NCBI RefSeq assembly: GCF_030651995.1
Contig: NZ_JAUSBN010000026.1
Location: 50,484 to 114,483, forward strand
Length of the DNA stretch: 64,000 nucleotides
Source: Reyranella sp.
Lineage (GTDB): Bacteria > Pseudomonadota > Alphaproteobacteria > Reyranellales > Reyranellaceae
Direction of reading: 5' to 3'
A program made the translations under genes and the position numbers. Positions 50,206-59,178 of the stretch are shown piece after piece; position 1 is the stretch's first letter, and each line of letters starts with the position of its first letter. Under the pieces are notes generated by a model. That model did no database searches. It saw only the letters and a list, made by a program, of their open reading frames with translations, and was not told the origin of the DNA.

Positions 50206-50834
50206 TGCAGTCGCACCAGGTGGGAGAGAAGGATCTTCTTGGACCGCGCAAAGTCCGCATCGGAGCGATCGAGCAGGTACTGGATGACGAGGCCACGCAT
50301 CGCCCCAAGCAGGAAACGCGCCTCGCCTCGGCAATCGACGCGCCTGTCGATTTCACCGGCGCGCCGGGCCTCTCGAAGGTTGTCAGCGAGTCCATCGCAC
50401 CAGCGGCCAGTGACGAGCGCGACATGCGACTGAAGCTCGGGCATGACGAAAAGCGATTCGGTGTAAATCGAATAGAGCGCCGCCGTGGACGTCGCGTCGC
50501 GCTCGACGCTGGCCAGATGCGCCTCCATGCGCAGCCCAACCGCCTGCATACCCCTCGCCCCGACCAGCACCTTCGAGATATGCGCCTGGAACCACGCGTC
50601 CATCGCGTCGAGTAGAGCCATGATCAGCCCCAGCTTGGTGCCGAAGCGCTCTACCGGCAGGCCGCGGCTGTAGCCGGCCGCCACCCCGACATCGGCCAGG
50701 CTCGTTCCTGACACGCCGCGCTCAGCAAACAACCGGGCCGCAGCACGCAACATGCGGCGGTCCGATTCCTTGCGGCGCGTCGCCTGGGTGCGACGCGGCC
50801 TCGTGACCGAAGCCTCTTCTGTCGAGGAAAGCAT
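50202..50834 (-). CDS. TetR family regulator
   Basis: This 210-residue repressor has an N-terminal TetR helix-turn-helix (RRMLRAAARLFAERGVSGTS, LADVGVAAGYSRGLPVERFG) and a helical ligand domain. The recognition helix reads GYSRGLPVERFG where Tyr-Tyr-His-Phe is more usual. It starts at ATG 50834; an in-frame GTG at 50843 is the alternative, and neither has a strong ribosome-binding site. It is divergent from a TctC gene, with a clear palindrome between, and cotranscribed with the acyl-CoA ligase/carboxyltransferase operon. It probably senses the acyl-CoA or free acid. Confidence 0.86.
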   Translation of the reverse strand: MLSSTEEASVTRPRRTQATRRKESDRRMLRAAARLFAERGVSGTSLADVGVAAGYSRGLPVERFGTKLGLIMALLDAMDAWFQAHISKVLVGARGMQAVGLRMEAHLASVERDATSTAALYSIYTESLFVMPELQSHVALVTGRWCDGLADNLREARRAGEIDRRVDCRGEARFLLGAMRGLVIQYLLDRSDADFARSKKILLSHLVRLQ

Positions 50835-50847
50835 AACATCCACTGAT

Positions 50848-50871
50848 TACTTGCTTGTCGATCAGCAAGTA
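50848..50871. promoter_or_regulatory. TetR operator candidate
   Basis: TACTTGCT (50848-50855) and AGCAAGTA (50864-50871) are perfect inverted arms around eight bases, a geometry normal for TetR dimers. Outside them the match continues as TGA/TCA with one extra T on the left. A second palindrome, ATCATATGAT, follows at 50871-50880. The site lies between the divergent TetR and TctC start codons and would control both transcripts. Confidence 0.65.
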
Positions 50872-50907
50872 TCATATGATATCTCGACAAGAACCAGTAG
50901 AAAGAAC

Positions 50908-51906
50908 ATGACGATCCACGGAAGGATCAGGCGCCGCCGCTTCATGGCTGTCGGCGCGGCGGCGAGCTCATTGATGCCTGCGGGCGCCTTTGGCCAGGCA
51001 CCGGACTGGCCGAGCAGGCCGGTGCGGTTTGTCTGCGGCTATGCGCCCGGCGGATTGACCGATCTGTTCGCCCGCCTGGGCGCGGAGCATTTCGCGACCA
51101 GGTATGGCAAGCCCTTCATCGTCGAAAATCGCACGGGTGCAGGCTCCATGATCGCCGGCGACATCGTCGCCAAGTCACCACCCGACGGTTACACGCTGCT
51201 GTTCACGAACTCGACGGCGATGTTCCAGAACCAGGTGGTCTTCAAGAGCGTCCCCTATGACGCGGCGAAGGACTTCACGCCCGTCTCCATGCTCTCGGCC
51301 GACAAGGTGCCGCTCTGCGTCCACTCTTCGGTGCCGGGCAACAGCGATCTCGCCGCCCTCGTCGCCTATGCGAGGAAGAACAAGACCAGCTTCGGTACCA
51401 CTGGCATCGGCTCGCTTGCCCACATCTTCTGCATGAAGCTGAACGACATCTTCGGCATCCAGATGGAGCCGGTCCACTATCGCGGGGAAGCGCCGATGTG
51501 GGCCGATCTCTCGGCAGGCGTCACACAGGCCGCCTGCTCGACCTTGCAGGGTGCCTGGCCGGCGATCCAGGCCGGAAGCGCCAGGCCTGTCGCCGTGCCG
51601 ACCAGGACGCGCTCGCGCCGACTGCCCGACGTGGCGACCTTCCACGAGCAGGGAGCCACTCATCCGTATCTGCTGCTCGAAAGCATGGTCTGCTGTGTCG
51701 CACCGACCGGCACACCCGTACCGGTCATCGAGGCGCTGTCGGCCGGAATGGTCGAGATGAACGCGCAGCCGCGCATGCGGGAATTCGTCGACAAGTTCGG
51801 CCTCGATGAGGGCGCGCAAGACCGCGCCAGCTTCGCGACCTTCATCCGCGAGATGGGCCCGCTGCTCACGCAGGCCGTCCGCGAACTCAACATCGAGCCG
51901 CAGTGA
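50908..51906 (+). CDS. TctC/Bug family periplasmic binding protein
   Basis: This 332-residue receptor has a Tat-like signal (RRRRFMAVGAAASSLMPAGAFGQA), then PVRFVCGYAPGGLTDLFARL, IVENRTGAGSMIAGDIVAK and later VAPTGTPVPVIEALS. The ATG at 50908 is the first after the divergent TetR operator; AGAAAG is the only ribosome-binding hint. It is followed eight bases later by the biotin carrier gene, an unusual pairing. No TctA/TctB genes nearby. Confidence 0.87.
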   Translation: MTIHGRIRRRRFMAVGAAASSLMPAGAFGQAPDWPSRPVRFVCGYAPGGLTDLFARLGAEHFATRYGKPFIVENRTGAGSMIAGDIVAKSPPDGYTLLFTNSTAMFQNQVVFKSVPYDAAKDFTPVSMLSADKVPLCVHSSVPGNSDLAALVAYARKNKTSFGTTGIGSLAHIFCMKLNDIFGIQMEPVHYRGEAPMWADLSAGVTQAACSTLQGAWPAIQAGSARPVAVPTRTRSRRLPDVATFHEQGATHPYLLLESMVCCVAPTGTPVPVIEALSAGMVEMNAQPRMREFVDKFGLDEGAQDRASFATFIREMGPLLTQAVRELNIEPQ

Positions 51907-51913
51907 GGCGTAC

Positions 51914-52138
51914 ATGAAAGCCGTTCCGCTCAAGTCGGAAATCTCGGGCACCGTCTGGAAGATCGAGGGAGCCGTCGGCGCCGAGGTCGAGACCGACGAC
52001 GTTCTGCTCATCCTCGAATCGATGAAGATGGAGATCCCGGTCCTGGCGCCCAGGAAGGGCCGGATCGTGGAATTTCGGGTCGGCGAAGGCGATTCGGTCG
52101 CCGAGGATCAGGTCGTCCTGCTGTTCGAGCCGTCCTGA
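51914..52138 (+). CDS. stand-alone biotin carboxyl carrier protein
   Basis: This 74-residue biotinyl domain has ILESMKMEIPV holding the biotinylated Lys (Ser replaces the usual Ala of AMKM), preceded by SEISGTVWKIEGAVGAEVETDD and followed by GRIVEFRVGEGDSVAEDQVV. Lipoyl domains have DKA in place of MKM, so biotin is favoured. GAGG eight bases upstream supports the start. It presumably carries CO2 for the two carboxyltransferases on the opposite strand. There is no biotin carboxylase gene in the window, so that part must come from elsewhere, or the system runs as a decarboxylase. Confidence 0.85.
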   Translation: MKAVPLKSEISGTVWKIEGAVGAEVETDDVLLILESMKMEIPVLAPRKGRIVEFRVGEGDSVAEDQVVLLFEPS

Positions 52139-52150
52139 CGCGACACAGCC

Positions 52151-53158
52151 CTACGGTGCGGTGAGCGGTCCCGGATCGCCGCCCACCGGCCGGCGCAGGC
52201 AGGCGACGTGATGGCCGGGCGCCACCTCGAGCAACGGCGGGTCGGTCACGCGGCATTCGGCGGTCGCATAGAGACAGCGCGTGTGGAAATGGCAGCCGGG
52301 CGGAGGCTTTGCCGGGCTCGGCACGTCGCCCTGCACGATCTTCTTCCTCTGCCCGCGGCGCTTCGGGTCTGGCGCGGTCGCAGCCGACAGCAGCGCCTCG
52401 GTATAGGGATGCAGCGGCTGCGTGAAGAGCGTGCGCTTGTCGGTCAGCTCGACGATGCGGCCAAGATACATCACGGCGATGCGGTGGCTGATGTGCCGCA
52501 TGACCGCCAGGTCGTGGCTGATGAAGAGATAGGCGAGCCCGTATTCCTCCTGCAGGTCGATCAGCAGGTTCAGCACCTGCGCCTGCACCGACACGTCGAG
52601 CGCCGAGACCGGCTCGTCGGCCACGATCACATCGGGATTTACCGACAGAGCCTTGGCGATGCCCAGCCGCTGGCGCTGGCCGCCGGAGAATTCGTGGGCG
52701 TATTTGCGCGCCGCCTCGGGCCGCAGGCCGACGCGGCGGAACAGCTGCGCCACCCGCTGGTCGCGATCCGCGCCCCTGGCGATCCCGAAATTCTCCAGCG
52801 GCTCGCCCACGATGGTGCCCGAGGGCAGACGCGGGTTCATCGAGGAGTACGGGTCCTGGAAGATCGTCTGGATGCGCCGGCGATGGGTCCACATGGCGCC
52901 GGGCTTGAGCGCGGTCACGTCCTCGCCCGCCAGCACGATCTTGCCGGCGGTGGGCTCGATCAGCTTCAGCACGACCTTGCCGATCGTCGACTTGCCGCAG
53001 CCCGATTCGCCCACCAGGCCGAGCGTCTCGCCGCGGCGGATCGAGAAGGTGACGCCGTCGACGGCCCTCACCGCGCCGACCTGGCGCTGCAGCAGGCCCC
53101 CATGGATCGGGAAGTGCTTCACGAGCCCTTCGACCTGCAGGACGGGCGCGTCGCTCAT
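52151..53158 (-). CDS. dipeptide/oligopeptide ABC transporter ATPase, DppF/OppF type
   Basis: This 335-residue ATPase has Walker [11 protein letters not shown]-loop [13 protein letters not shown], signature [15 protein letters not shown], Walker [13 protein letters not shown] and switch SHDLAV. The C-terminus holds the oligopeptide-type Cys cluster, seen here as [15 protein letters not shown], which binds a [4Fe-4S] cluster in some relatives. It pairs with the DppD protein; its start overlaps the dppD stop (ATGA). It is the last gene of the operon. Confidence 0.92.
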   Translation of the reverse strand: MSDAPVLQVEGLVKHFPIHGGLLQRQVGAVRAVDGVTFSIRRGETLGLVGESGCGKSTIGKVVLKLIEPTAGKIVLAGEDVTALKPGAMWTHRRRIQTIFQDPYSSMNPRLPSGTIVGEPLENFGIARGADRDQRVAQLFRRVGLRPEAARKYAHEFSGGQRQRLGIAKALSVNPDVIVADEPVSALDVSVQAQVLNLLIDLQEEYGLAYLFISHDLAVMRHISHRIAVMYLGRIVELTDKRTLFTQPLHPYTEALLSAATAPDPKRRGQRKKIVQGDVPSPAKPPPGCHFHTRCLYATAECRVTDPPLLEVAPGHHVACLRRPVGGDPGPLTAP

Positions 53159-54168
53159 GCCGCCCTCCGCACGCGGTCGATTTCCCAGCAGGCCACCAGA
53201 TGGCCCGCCCCGGCATCGACCAGCGGCGGCCTCTCGCTTCGGCAGCGGTCGGTCGCGAAGCCGCAGCGCGGCGCGAAGGCGCAGCCCACGATCGGCTGGG
53301 TCAGGATCGGTACGAGGCCGGGGATCTCCTGGAGGCGGGGCCGCGTGCCAGCGGCATCGGCCTCGACGTCGAGCCGCGGGATCGCCCCCATCAGGCCGCG
53401 CGTATAGGGATGCAGCGGCTCCTCGAACAGGGCCTCGACCGGCGCCTGCTCGACCTTGCGGCCGGCATACATGACGACCACGCGCTCGGTTGTCTCGGCC
53501 ACGACGCCGAGATCGTGCGTGATCAGCACGATGGCGGTGCCGGTCTTCTCCTTGAGCTCGATCATCAGGTCGAGGATCTGAGCCTGGATGGTGACGTCGA
53601 GCGCCGTCGTCGGCTCGTCGGCGATCAACACCTGTGGATCGCAGGACAGCGCCATCGCGATCATGACCCTCTGGCGCATGCCGCCCGAAAGCTGGTGGGG
53701 ATACTCGTCGAGCCGGCGCCGCGCATCGGCAATGCGCACCAGGTCGAGCATCTCGAAGGCCCGCTCGCGGCCCGCCTTCCACGACACGCCGAGATGACGC
53801 ACGACGTTCTCGGCGATCTGGGTACCGACGGTGAGAACCGGGTTGAGGCTGGTCATCGGCTCCTGAAAGATCATCGAGATGCGATGGCCGCGCAGCCGCT
53901 TCATCTCCTCCTCGGAGAGGGTCGTCAGCTCCTCGCCCTCGAACTTGATCGAGCCCGAGGCGATGCGGCCGGTCTCCGGCGGGATCAGCCGCAGGATCGA
54001 CATCGCGGTCACCGACTTGCCGCAGCCCGATTCGCCCACGATGCCCAGGGTCTCGCCGCGGGCCACGTCGAACGACACGCCGTCGACGGCGCGCACGACG
54101 CCGTCCAGGGTGCTGAACTGCGTGTGCAGGTCGCGGACTTCGAGGATCGCGCCCGGGGTGCCGGTCAC
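53155..54168 (-). CDS. dipeptide/oligopeptide ABC transporter ATPase, DppD/OppD type
   Basis: This 337-residue ATPase has Walker [11 protein letters not shown]-loop [17 protein letters not shown], signature [15 protein letters not shown], Walker [13 protein letters not shown] and switch THDLGV, plus the C-terminal Cys motif [14 protein letters not shown]. It begins at a GTG overlapping the DppC stop (GTGA) and overlaps dppF by four bases, so all ATPase and permease genes are coupled. Confidence 0.92.
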   Translation of the reverse strand: MTGTPGAILEVRDLHTQFSTLDGVVRAVDGVSFDVARGETLGIVGESGCGKSVTAMSILRLIPPETGRIASGSIKFEGEELTTLSEEEMKRLRGHRISMIFQEPMTSLNPVLTVGTQIAENVVRHLGVSWKAGRERAFEMLDLVRIADARRRLDEYPHQLSGGMRQRVMIAMALSCDPQVLIADEPTTALDVTIQAQILDLMIELKEKTGTAIVLITHDLGVVAETTERVVVMYAGRKVEQAPVEALFEEPLHPYTRGLMGAIPRLDVEADAAGTRPRLQEIPGLVPILTQPIVGCAFAPRCGFATDRCRSERPPLVDAGAGHLVACWEIDRVRRAA

Positions 54169-55040
54169 AGGCGCCTCGCCAGGCGCGGATCGAGCCGGTC
54201 GCGCAGGCCGTCGCCCAGCAGGTTCACCGCCAGCACCGTCACCGCGAGGAACGTACCCGGGATCATGATCGTCCAGGGCGCGATCTGGAAGAAGGTACGG
54301 CCCTGGGCGATGATGTTGCCCCAGCTCGGCACCTCCGGCGGTACGCCGGCGCCCAGGAAGCTGAGGCCCGCCTCGGTCAGCATCGCCGAGGCACAGACAT
54401 AGGTCGACTGCACGATCAGCGGCGCCAGCGTGTTGGGCAGGATGTGGCGCGTCAGCAGCTTCCAGTTCCGGGTGCCGCCCGCGATGGCGCTTTCGACATA
54501 GGGCTGGGCACGGATGGAGAGCACGACGGCGCGCACCACGCGCACGATGCGTGGCACTTCCGGGATCACGATGGCCACGATCACAATGCCGAGGCCCGGC
54601 CGCGACAGGGTGATCAGCGCTATCGCCAGCAGGATCGACGGGATGGCCATCAACCCGTCCATGATGCGCATGACGATCGAATCGACCCGCCGGAAGTAGC
54701 CGCAGGCGAGACCGAGGGCCAGACCCAGGATGCTGGAGATCGCCGCCACCGACAGGCCGACGATCAGCGACACACGAGCGCCGTAGACCGTGCGCGAGAA
54801 GACGTCTCGGCCGAACTGGTCGGTGCCGAACCACCAGCGCTCCGAGGGCGGCCGCAGCCGATTCACGGGCGCGATCTTGAACGGGTCGTTGGTGGCGATG
54901 AGGGGCGCGAACACGGCCATCACGACCAGGACTGCGAGCAGGACGCCACCCAGGGCGACGGTCGGATTGCGGCGGATCGCCCGCCACATCGAGAAGCGGC
55001 GGGCCGGTGGCAGGGCGAGGTCGTCCGCAATGATGGCCAT
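54165..55040 (-). CDS. dipeptide/oligopeptide ABC transporter permease, DppC type
   Basis: This 291-residue permease has an N-terminal OppC_N helix, then about five helices with the coupling loop [20 protein letters not shown] and the family motif [19 protein letters not shown]. It forms the channel with DppB. It follows dppB by one base. Confidence 0.92.
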   Translation of the reverse strand: MAIIADDLALPPARRFSMWRAIRRNPTVALGGVLLAVLVVMAVFAPLIATNDPFKIAPVNRLRPPSERWWFGTDQFGRDVFSRTVYGARVSLIVGLSVAAISSILGLALGLACGYFRRVDSIVMRIMDGLMAIPSILLAIALITLSRPGLGIVIVAIVIPEVPRIVRVVRAVVLSIRAQPYVESAIAGGTRNWKLLTRHILPNTLAPLIVQSTYVCASAMLTEAGLSFLGAGVPPEVPSWGNIIAQGRTFFQIAPWTIMIPGTFLAVTVLAVNLLGDGLRDRLDPRLARRL

Positions 55041-55041
55041 G

Positions 55042-55983
55042 TCAGTACCGGATCCGCGGATCGAGGAACGCGTAGGAGATGTCGATGACCAGGTTCACCA
55101 GCACCTTGGCGCCGGCGAACACCAGGATCAGCCCCTGCACCACCGGATAGTCGCGCTTCAGCACGGCATCGACGGTCAGGCGGCCGAGGCCCGGGATGTT
55201 GAACACCGTTTCCGTGATGACCACGCCCGAGATCAAAAGCGCGATGCCGATACCGATCACCGTGATGATCGGCACGGCGGCGTTCTTCAGTGCATGCAGC
55301 AGCAGCACGCGGCCGGTCGCCAGGCCCTTGGAGTTGGCGGTGCGGATATAGTCCTGCGACAACACCTCGAGCATCGACGCGCGGGTCGTTCGCGCGATCA
55401 GCGCCATGTAGGTGATGCCCAGGGCCAAGGACGGCAGGATCAGGCTCTCGACGAAGGGCCAGAGCCCTTCCTTGATGGGCTGGTAACCCTGGACCGGAAG
55501 CATCTGCCATTGCACGGCGAAGAAATAGATCAGGATATAGGCCAGCACGAACACAGGCATGGCGAAGCCCAGGACGGCAAACCCCATGACCACGCGGTCC
55601 ACCCATTTGCGCACCTTCCACGCCGCCAGCACGCCGATGGGAATCGCCATCGCGACCGCCACGAAGAGCGTGGAGAGCGTGAGGGCCACCGTCGGCTCGA
55701 GACGCTGCGAGATCAACCGCGTCACAGGAAGGTTCGAGAAGATCGAAACTCCCAAGTCGCCGCGCAAGAGCTGCGTCACCCAGACGAAGAATTGCTCGAC
55801 CATCGGCCTGTCGAGGCCAAGCTTGGCGCGAACGGCCTCGATGGCTTCGGTCGTGGCATCCTCGCCGGCGATGATCGCCGCCGGATCGCCCGGTGCGAAG
55901 CGCAGCAGGAAGAAGACGAACAGCGCCACCACCGCCATGACGGGCAGCGTGGCGAAGAGACGACGGACGATGTAGGCGGTCAC
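55042..55983 (-). CDS. dipeptide/oligopeptide ABC transporter permease, DppB type
   Basis: This 313-residue permease has about six helices, the DppB opening YIVRRLFATLPVMAVVALFVF, and the coupling segment DYIRTANSKGLATGRVLLLH followed by ALKNAAVPIITVIG. It starts at a GTG; the presumed AAGG Shine-Dalgarno lies inside a strong hairpin immediately upstream, so translation may depend on that fold opening. It is the first permease gene after the binding protein. Confidence 0.92.
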   Translation of the reverse strand: MTAYIVRRLFATLPVMAVVALFVFFLLRFAPGDPAAIIAGEDATTEAIEAVRAKLGLDRPMVEQFFVWVTQLLRGDLGVSIFSNLPVTRLISQRLEPTVALTLSTLFVAVAMAIPIGVLAAWKVRKWVDRVVMGFAVLGFAMPVFVLAYILIYFFAVQWQMLPVQGYQPIKEGLWPFVESLILPSLALGITYMALIARTTRASMLEVLSQDYIRTANSKGLATGRVLLLHALKNAAVPIITVIGIGIALLISGVVITETVFNIPGLGRLTVDAVLKRDYPVVQGLILVFAGAKVLVNLVIDISYAFLDPRIRY

Positions 55984-55986
55984 GGC

Positions 55987-56015
55987 GAGGCCTTGCCCGA
56001 ATCAGGCAAGGCCTC
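55987..56015 (-). promoter_or_regulatory. hairpin over the DppB ribosome-binding site
   Basis: A perfect 11-bp stem (55987-55997 with 56005-56015, loop of seven bases) ends three bases before the GTG start at 55983. On the transcript the 3' arm carries AAGG, the likely Shine-Dalgarno. It lies between the abundant binding-protein gene and the permease genes, where stem-loops often stabilise the upstream message and lower permease synthesis. There is no T-run, so termination is unlikely. Confidence 0.55.
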
Positions 56016-56050
56016 CTTGCGCGCGACGGCTACGCATACTCGATACGACA

Positions 56051-57631
56051 TTATTTCTTCGTGATTCCCCAGAGCACGGCGAGACCCGTGTTGGGCACGA
56101 CACCATCGATCTTGTCGGCGCGAAAGGCGAGCGGCGTGTCCCACTGGCCGAACGGAACGTAGACCACCTGCTCCATCGCGCGGGCCTGCAGCTCGTTGGC
56201 GATCTTCTTCCGCTCCTCCTCGGTCTGCGCCATGCCGAAGGCGTTGCGCAGCTCCTCGATCTTGGCGTCGCAGGGCCAGCCGAACAGGCCCTTGTCGCAG
56301 GCCGCGCCGATCCAGGTGTGCAGCACCGGATTGGCCGACCCGACGCCGCCCGACGTCGTGACGAAGATGTTCCAGCCACCTTGGGCCGGTGGATCCTTCT
56401 TGGCTCGCCGGGTAACCACCGAACCCCAGTCCATCGACTGCGCATCGACGTTGATGCCGGCCTCGCGCATCGCCTGGATCAGGACCTGCGTCGCCGGCGT
56501 GATCGTCGCATGGTCGGTCGCCGACAGGACGGTGATCGGTTCGCCCTTGTAGCCCGCTTCCTTGAGGAGCTGCAGGGCCTTCTTGGGATTATACTCCTTC
56601 ATCCACTCGCGGCCGCCGGCGCTCTCGTACGGCCCGCCGCAGGTCAGCAGCGCCGGGCAGACCTTGTAGTATTTCGGGTTGCCCACGATGGCGCGCAGGA
56701 AGTCTTCCTGGTTGATCAGGTAGTACATCGCCTGCCGTGCCTTCACGTTGTCGAACGGCGGCTGGAGATGGTTGAGGCGGATGAAGCCCTGCGTGCTGTC
56801 GATCTTCCCGGTCTTCAGCAGCTTGACGCCGCGGGCCTTCTCGAGCATCGGCAGAAAGTCGTTGGGCGGGTTCTCGTAGAAGTCGATCTCGCCGTTGACC
56901 AGGGCCGACATCGCCGTTTGCGGATCGGAGATCCAGACCAGCTCGATGCGGTCGACGCCCGGAATCTTGGCGCCGGCGAAGGACGACGGAGCCTCGGTAC
57001 GCGGCTGGTAGTCCTTGTTCTTGAGATAGACCGCCTTGCTGCCCGGTACCCACTGGTCTTTGGCAAACATATAGGGACCGGAGCCGACCGCTTCCTTGAT
57101 CTGCTGCTGCGGATCGGTCAGCGCATCCTTCTCGCGCATGATGGCGGGGATCGAGCTGCTGGTCTTGCCCAGCGATTCGAGCACCATGCCATAAGGCGCT
57201 TTCAGCACCATGGTGAAGGTCTTGTCGTCGACCGGCTCCATCTTCGTCACGAAGCCCATCAGGCGCTGGCCGACGCCGTCCTTGGCACCCCACCGCTTCA
57301 GCGAGGCGATGACGTCCTTGGTCGTGACGGGGGAGCCGTCGTGGAACTTGAGCCCGTCGCGCAGGGTGAAGGTGTAGGTGAGCTTGTCGGGGCTGACTTC
57401 GTACTTGCCGACCATCTGGGGATGCGGCTTCTGATCGGCGTCGTTGCCGAACAGCGTGTCGTAGATCAGCGCCCCGTGAATGTTGGCGATCGTCTGCGTC
57501 GTCCAGACCGGATCGATGACACGCACGTCGGCATGCATCACGGCCTTGAGGACTTTCTCCTGCGCCATCGCCTGGCCCGCGGCGAAGGGAACGGCCAGCG
57601 CGAACGCGCCCGCCAAGATGCGTTTGAACAT
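56051..57631 (-). CDS. peptide/nickel-type ABC periplasmic binding protein (SBP_bac_5)
   Basis: This 526-residue receptor has a Sec signal (MFKRILAGAFALAVPFAAGQ, AMAQ), the SBP_bac_5 opening KAVMHADVRVIDPVWTTQTI, LRDGLKFHDGSPVTTKDVIA and the usual long second lobe. The family binds peptides, opines, nickel complexes or glutathione. It is followed by a hairpin and dppB. It lies 67 bases downstream of the M81 gene and belongs to the same operon. Confidence 0.9.
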   Translation of the reverse strand: MFKRILAGAFALAVPFAAGQAMAQEKVLKAVMHADVRVIDPVWTTQTIANIHGALIYDTLFGNDADQKPHPQMVGKYEVSPDKLTYTFTLRDGLKFHDGSPVTTKDVIASLKRWGAKDGVGQRLMGFVTKMEPVDDKTFTMVLKAPYGMVLESLGKTSSSIPAIMREKDALTDPQQQIKEAVGSGPYMFAKDQWVPGSKAVYLKNKDYQPRTEAPSSFAGAKIPGVDRIELVWISDPQTAMSALVNGEIDFYENPPNDFLPMLEKARGVKLLKTGKIDSTQGFIRLNHLQPPFDNVKARQAMYYLINQEDFLRAIVGNPKYYKVCPALLTCGGPYESAGGREWMKEYNPKKALQLLKEAGYKGEPITVLSATDHATITPATQVLIQAMREAGINVDAQSMDWGSVVTRRAKKDPPAQGGWNIFVTTSGGVGSANPVLHTWIGAACDKGLFGWPCDAKIEELRNAFGMAQTEEERKKIANELQARAMEQVVYVPFGQWDTPLAFRADKIDGVVPNTGLAVLWGITKK

Positions 57632-57698
57632 GTCTTGAACTCCCTTACTCCCCGAAGCGAGTATGCAAAGCAGCGCTCCGCTTTGTCCAGCTTCCCGG

Positions 57699-59171
57699 TT
57701 AGTAGATCAGGCCCCGCGGCGCGGCATGTTCGTCGAGCGGCCAGATCGGACGCTCGGCCTTCGTGTAAGGGACCTTGCGGTGGTCGCGCGGGAGCGGGCC
57801 GCTCGATTCGACGTAGATCACCTTTTTGGCGATCGGCCCGTAGGCCGCCATGAAGTGGTTGGTCGACTTCACGACCACGATCTTCCGCCGGGTCGGGTCG
57901 ATCCCGACATTGGTGAAAAGCTCGAGCCCGGTCGCCTGCGTACGCTTGGCGTTCAGGACGACCTCGACCCCGCCGATGCGCACCGCCGCGCAGTCGCCCA
58001 CCGGCACCTGCGTCGGCCCGAATTTCTGCCAGGCATCGCGCTTCAGGCCCACGATCTCGACCTCGGCATCGACCGGCTGGCCGGAACTCGGTGCGATCTT
58101 GCCGCCGAACCGCAGGCCGATCCGCGCCCCGAGTCCTGCGTCGAAGCAGATGCGGACGGCGATCGGGTCCCAGATCGGACCGAGGCAGGCACTTTCGACG
58201 TTCTTCTCGATCAGGTGCCGCAGGATATCGGTATTGTCCGACGGCGCGCCGCCGCCGGCATTGTCCGACGGATCGGCGATCACGACCGGCAGGTCGTTGA
58301 AGGCCACGCCCTCGCTGACGCCCGCAGCGATGCCAAGGGACTGCGGTGCCGTCTTGCCGCGCAGCCCCACGAGTTCCTCGCCCAGCTGCGTCGCCAGCGC
58401 ATCGGCCTTCTTCTTGTCGCCGTCGGCGATCACCAGCACGCGCGTGCCGATCTCGGGCACGTCGCCGTAGGGGAAGCAGTGCGCGATCGACACGGACAGG
58501 ATCCCGTCCTTGCCTTCCATCGCCATGAGGCGGTCGACGAGGCCGCGCATCGGCTGGATCGTCGTCGGATAGCTCTGGATCTGGCGGCAATCATAGACCG
58601 ACATCACGGGCTTCACCTTGCCGCGCAGGGTGGCCAGAACGAGGTCGAGCACGTCCTCGGCCCGCGCGACGACGTCGGTGTGGGGAAACTCCTTGTAGAG
58701 GACGATGATGTCGGCGTTGGAGACGCGCTTCATCGTCAGATGGCAGTGCGGGTCGAGCTCGACGCCGATCACGCATTTGGGCCCCACGAGGGCCCGGCAC
58801 CGCTCGATGATGTCGCCTTCGACGTCGTCGTAGCCATGCGCGACCATCGCGCCATGGAGACCCAGCAGGAGCCCGTCGACCGGCAGCGCAGCCTCGAGCT
58901 GGCCCAGGATCTCGTCGCGCATGGTCTCGTAGTCGGCACGGTTGGTCGTGCCGGCGGGGCTGGCGGCAAAGCAGCTTCCCTCAATCAGTTCGAAGCCCTC
59001 TTCCCTCGCCCGGGCGCGCGCCACGAACAGCGGCGCGGTGCACATGCGCGGCGCATCGGCCGGATGCTCGCCGGCCCGGAAGAACACCGACTCGCGATAA
59101 TTTTCCAGGCTGGTCGGGAGGGGAGAAAAGGTGTTGGTCTCGGTCGCCAACGTGGCCGTGAACAGACGCAT
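57699..59171 (-). CDS. microcystinase C (MlrC)-like M81 family protein
   Basis: This 490-residue metalloprotein of the MlrC/M81 type has TLATETNTFSPLPTS at the N-terminus, LLGLHGAMVAHGYDDVEGDI, GVELDPHCHLTMK and ADPSDNAGGGAPSDNT, the regions thought to hold the zinc ligands. In sphingomonads MlrC cleaves the linearised microcystin tetrapeptide; elsewhere these genes sit with peptide transporters and are of unknown use. TAGGAGT upstream of the ATG at 59171 overlaps the stop of the previous gene. Its neighbours (peptide ABC system, deacetylase-fold protein) suggest an imported amide or peptide as substrate. Confidence 0.85.
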   Translation of the reverse strand: MRLFTATLATETNTFSPLPTSLENYRESVFFRAGEHPADAPRMCTAPLFVARARAREEGFELIEGSCFAASPAGTTNRADYETMRDEILGQLEAALPVDGLLLGLHGAMVAHGYDDVEGDIIERCRALVGPKCVIGVELDPHCHLTMKRVSNADIIVLYKEFPHTDVVARAEDVLDLVLATLRGKVKPVMSVYDCRQIQSYPTTIQPMRGLVDRLMAMEGKDGILSVSIAHCFPYGDVPEIGTRVLVIADGDKKKADALATQLGEELVGLRGKTAPQSLGIAAGVSEGVAFNDLPVVIADPSDNAGGGAPSDNTDILRHLIEKNVESACLGPIWDPIAVRICFDAGLGARIGLRFGGKIAPSSGQPVDAEVEIVGLKRDAWQKFGPTQVPVGDCAAVRIGGVEVVLNAKRTQATGLELFTNVGIDPTRRKIVVVKSTNHFMAAYGPIAKKVIYVESSGPLPRDHRKVPYTKAERPIWPLDEHAAPRGLIY

Positions 59172-59178
59172 GGGACTC

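Noticed and set aside
51914..52138. Lipoyl carrier or glycine-cleavage H-like protein
   Set aside because: The motif ESMKMEI is the biotin-type M-K-M; lipoyl domains have D-K-A.
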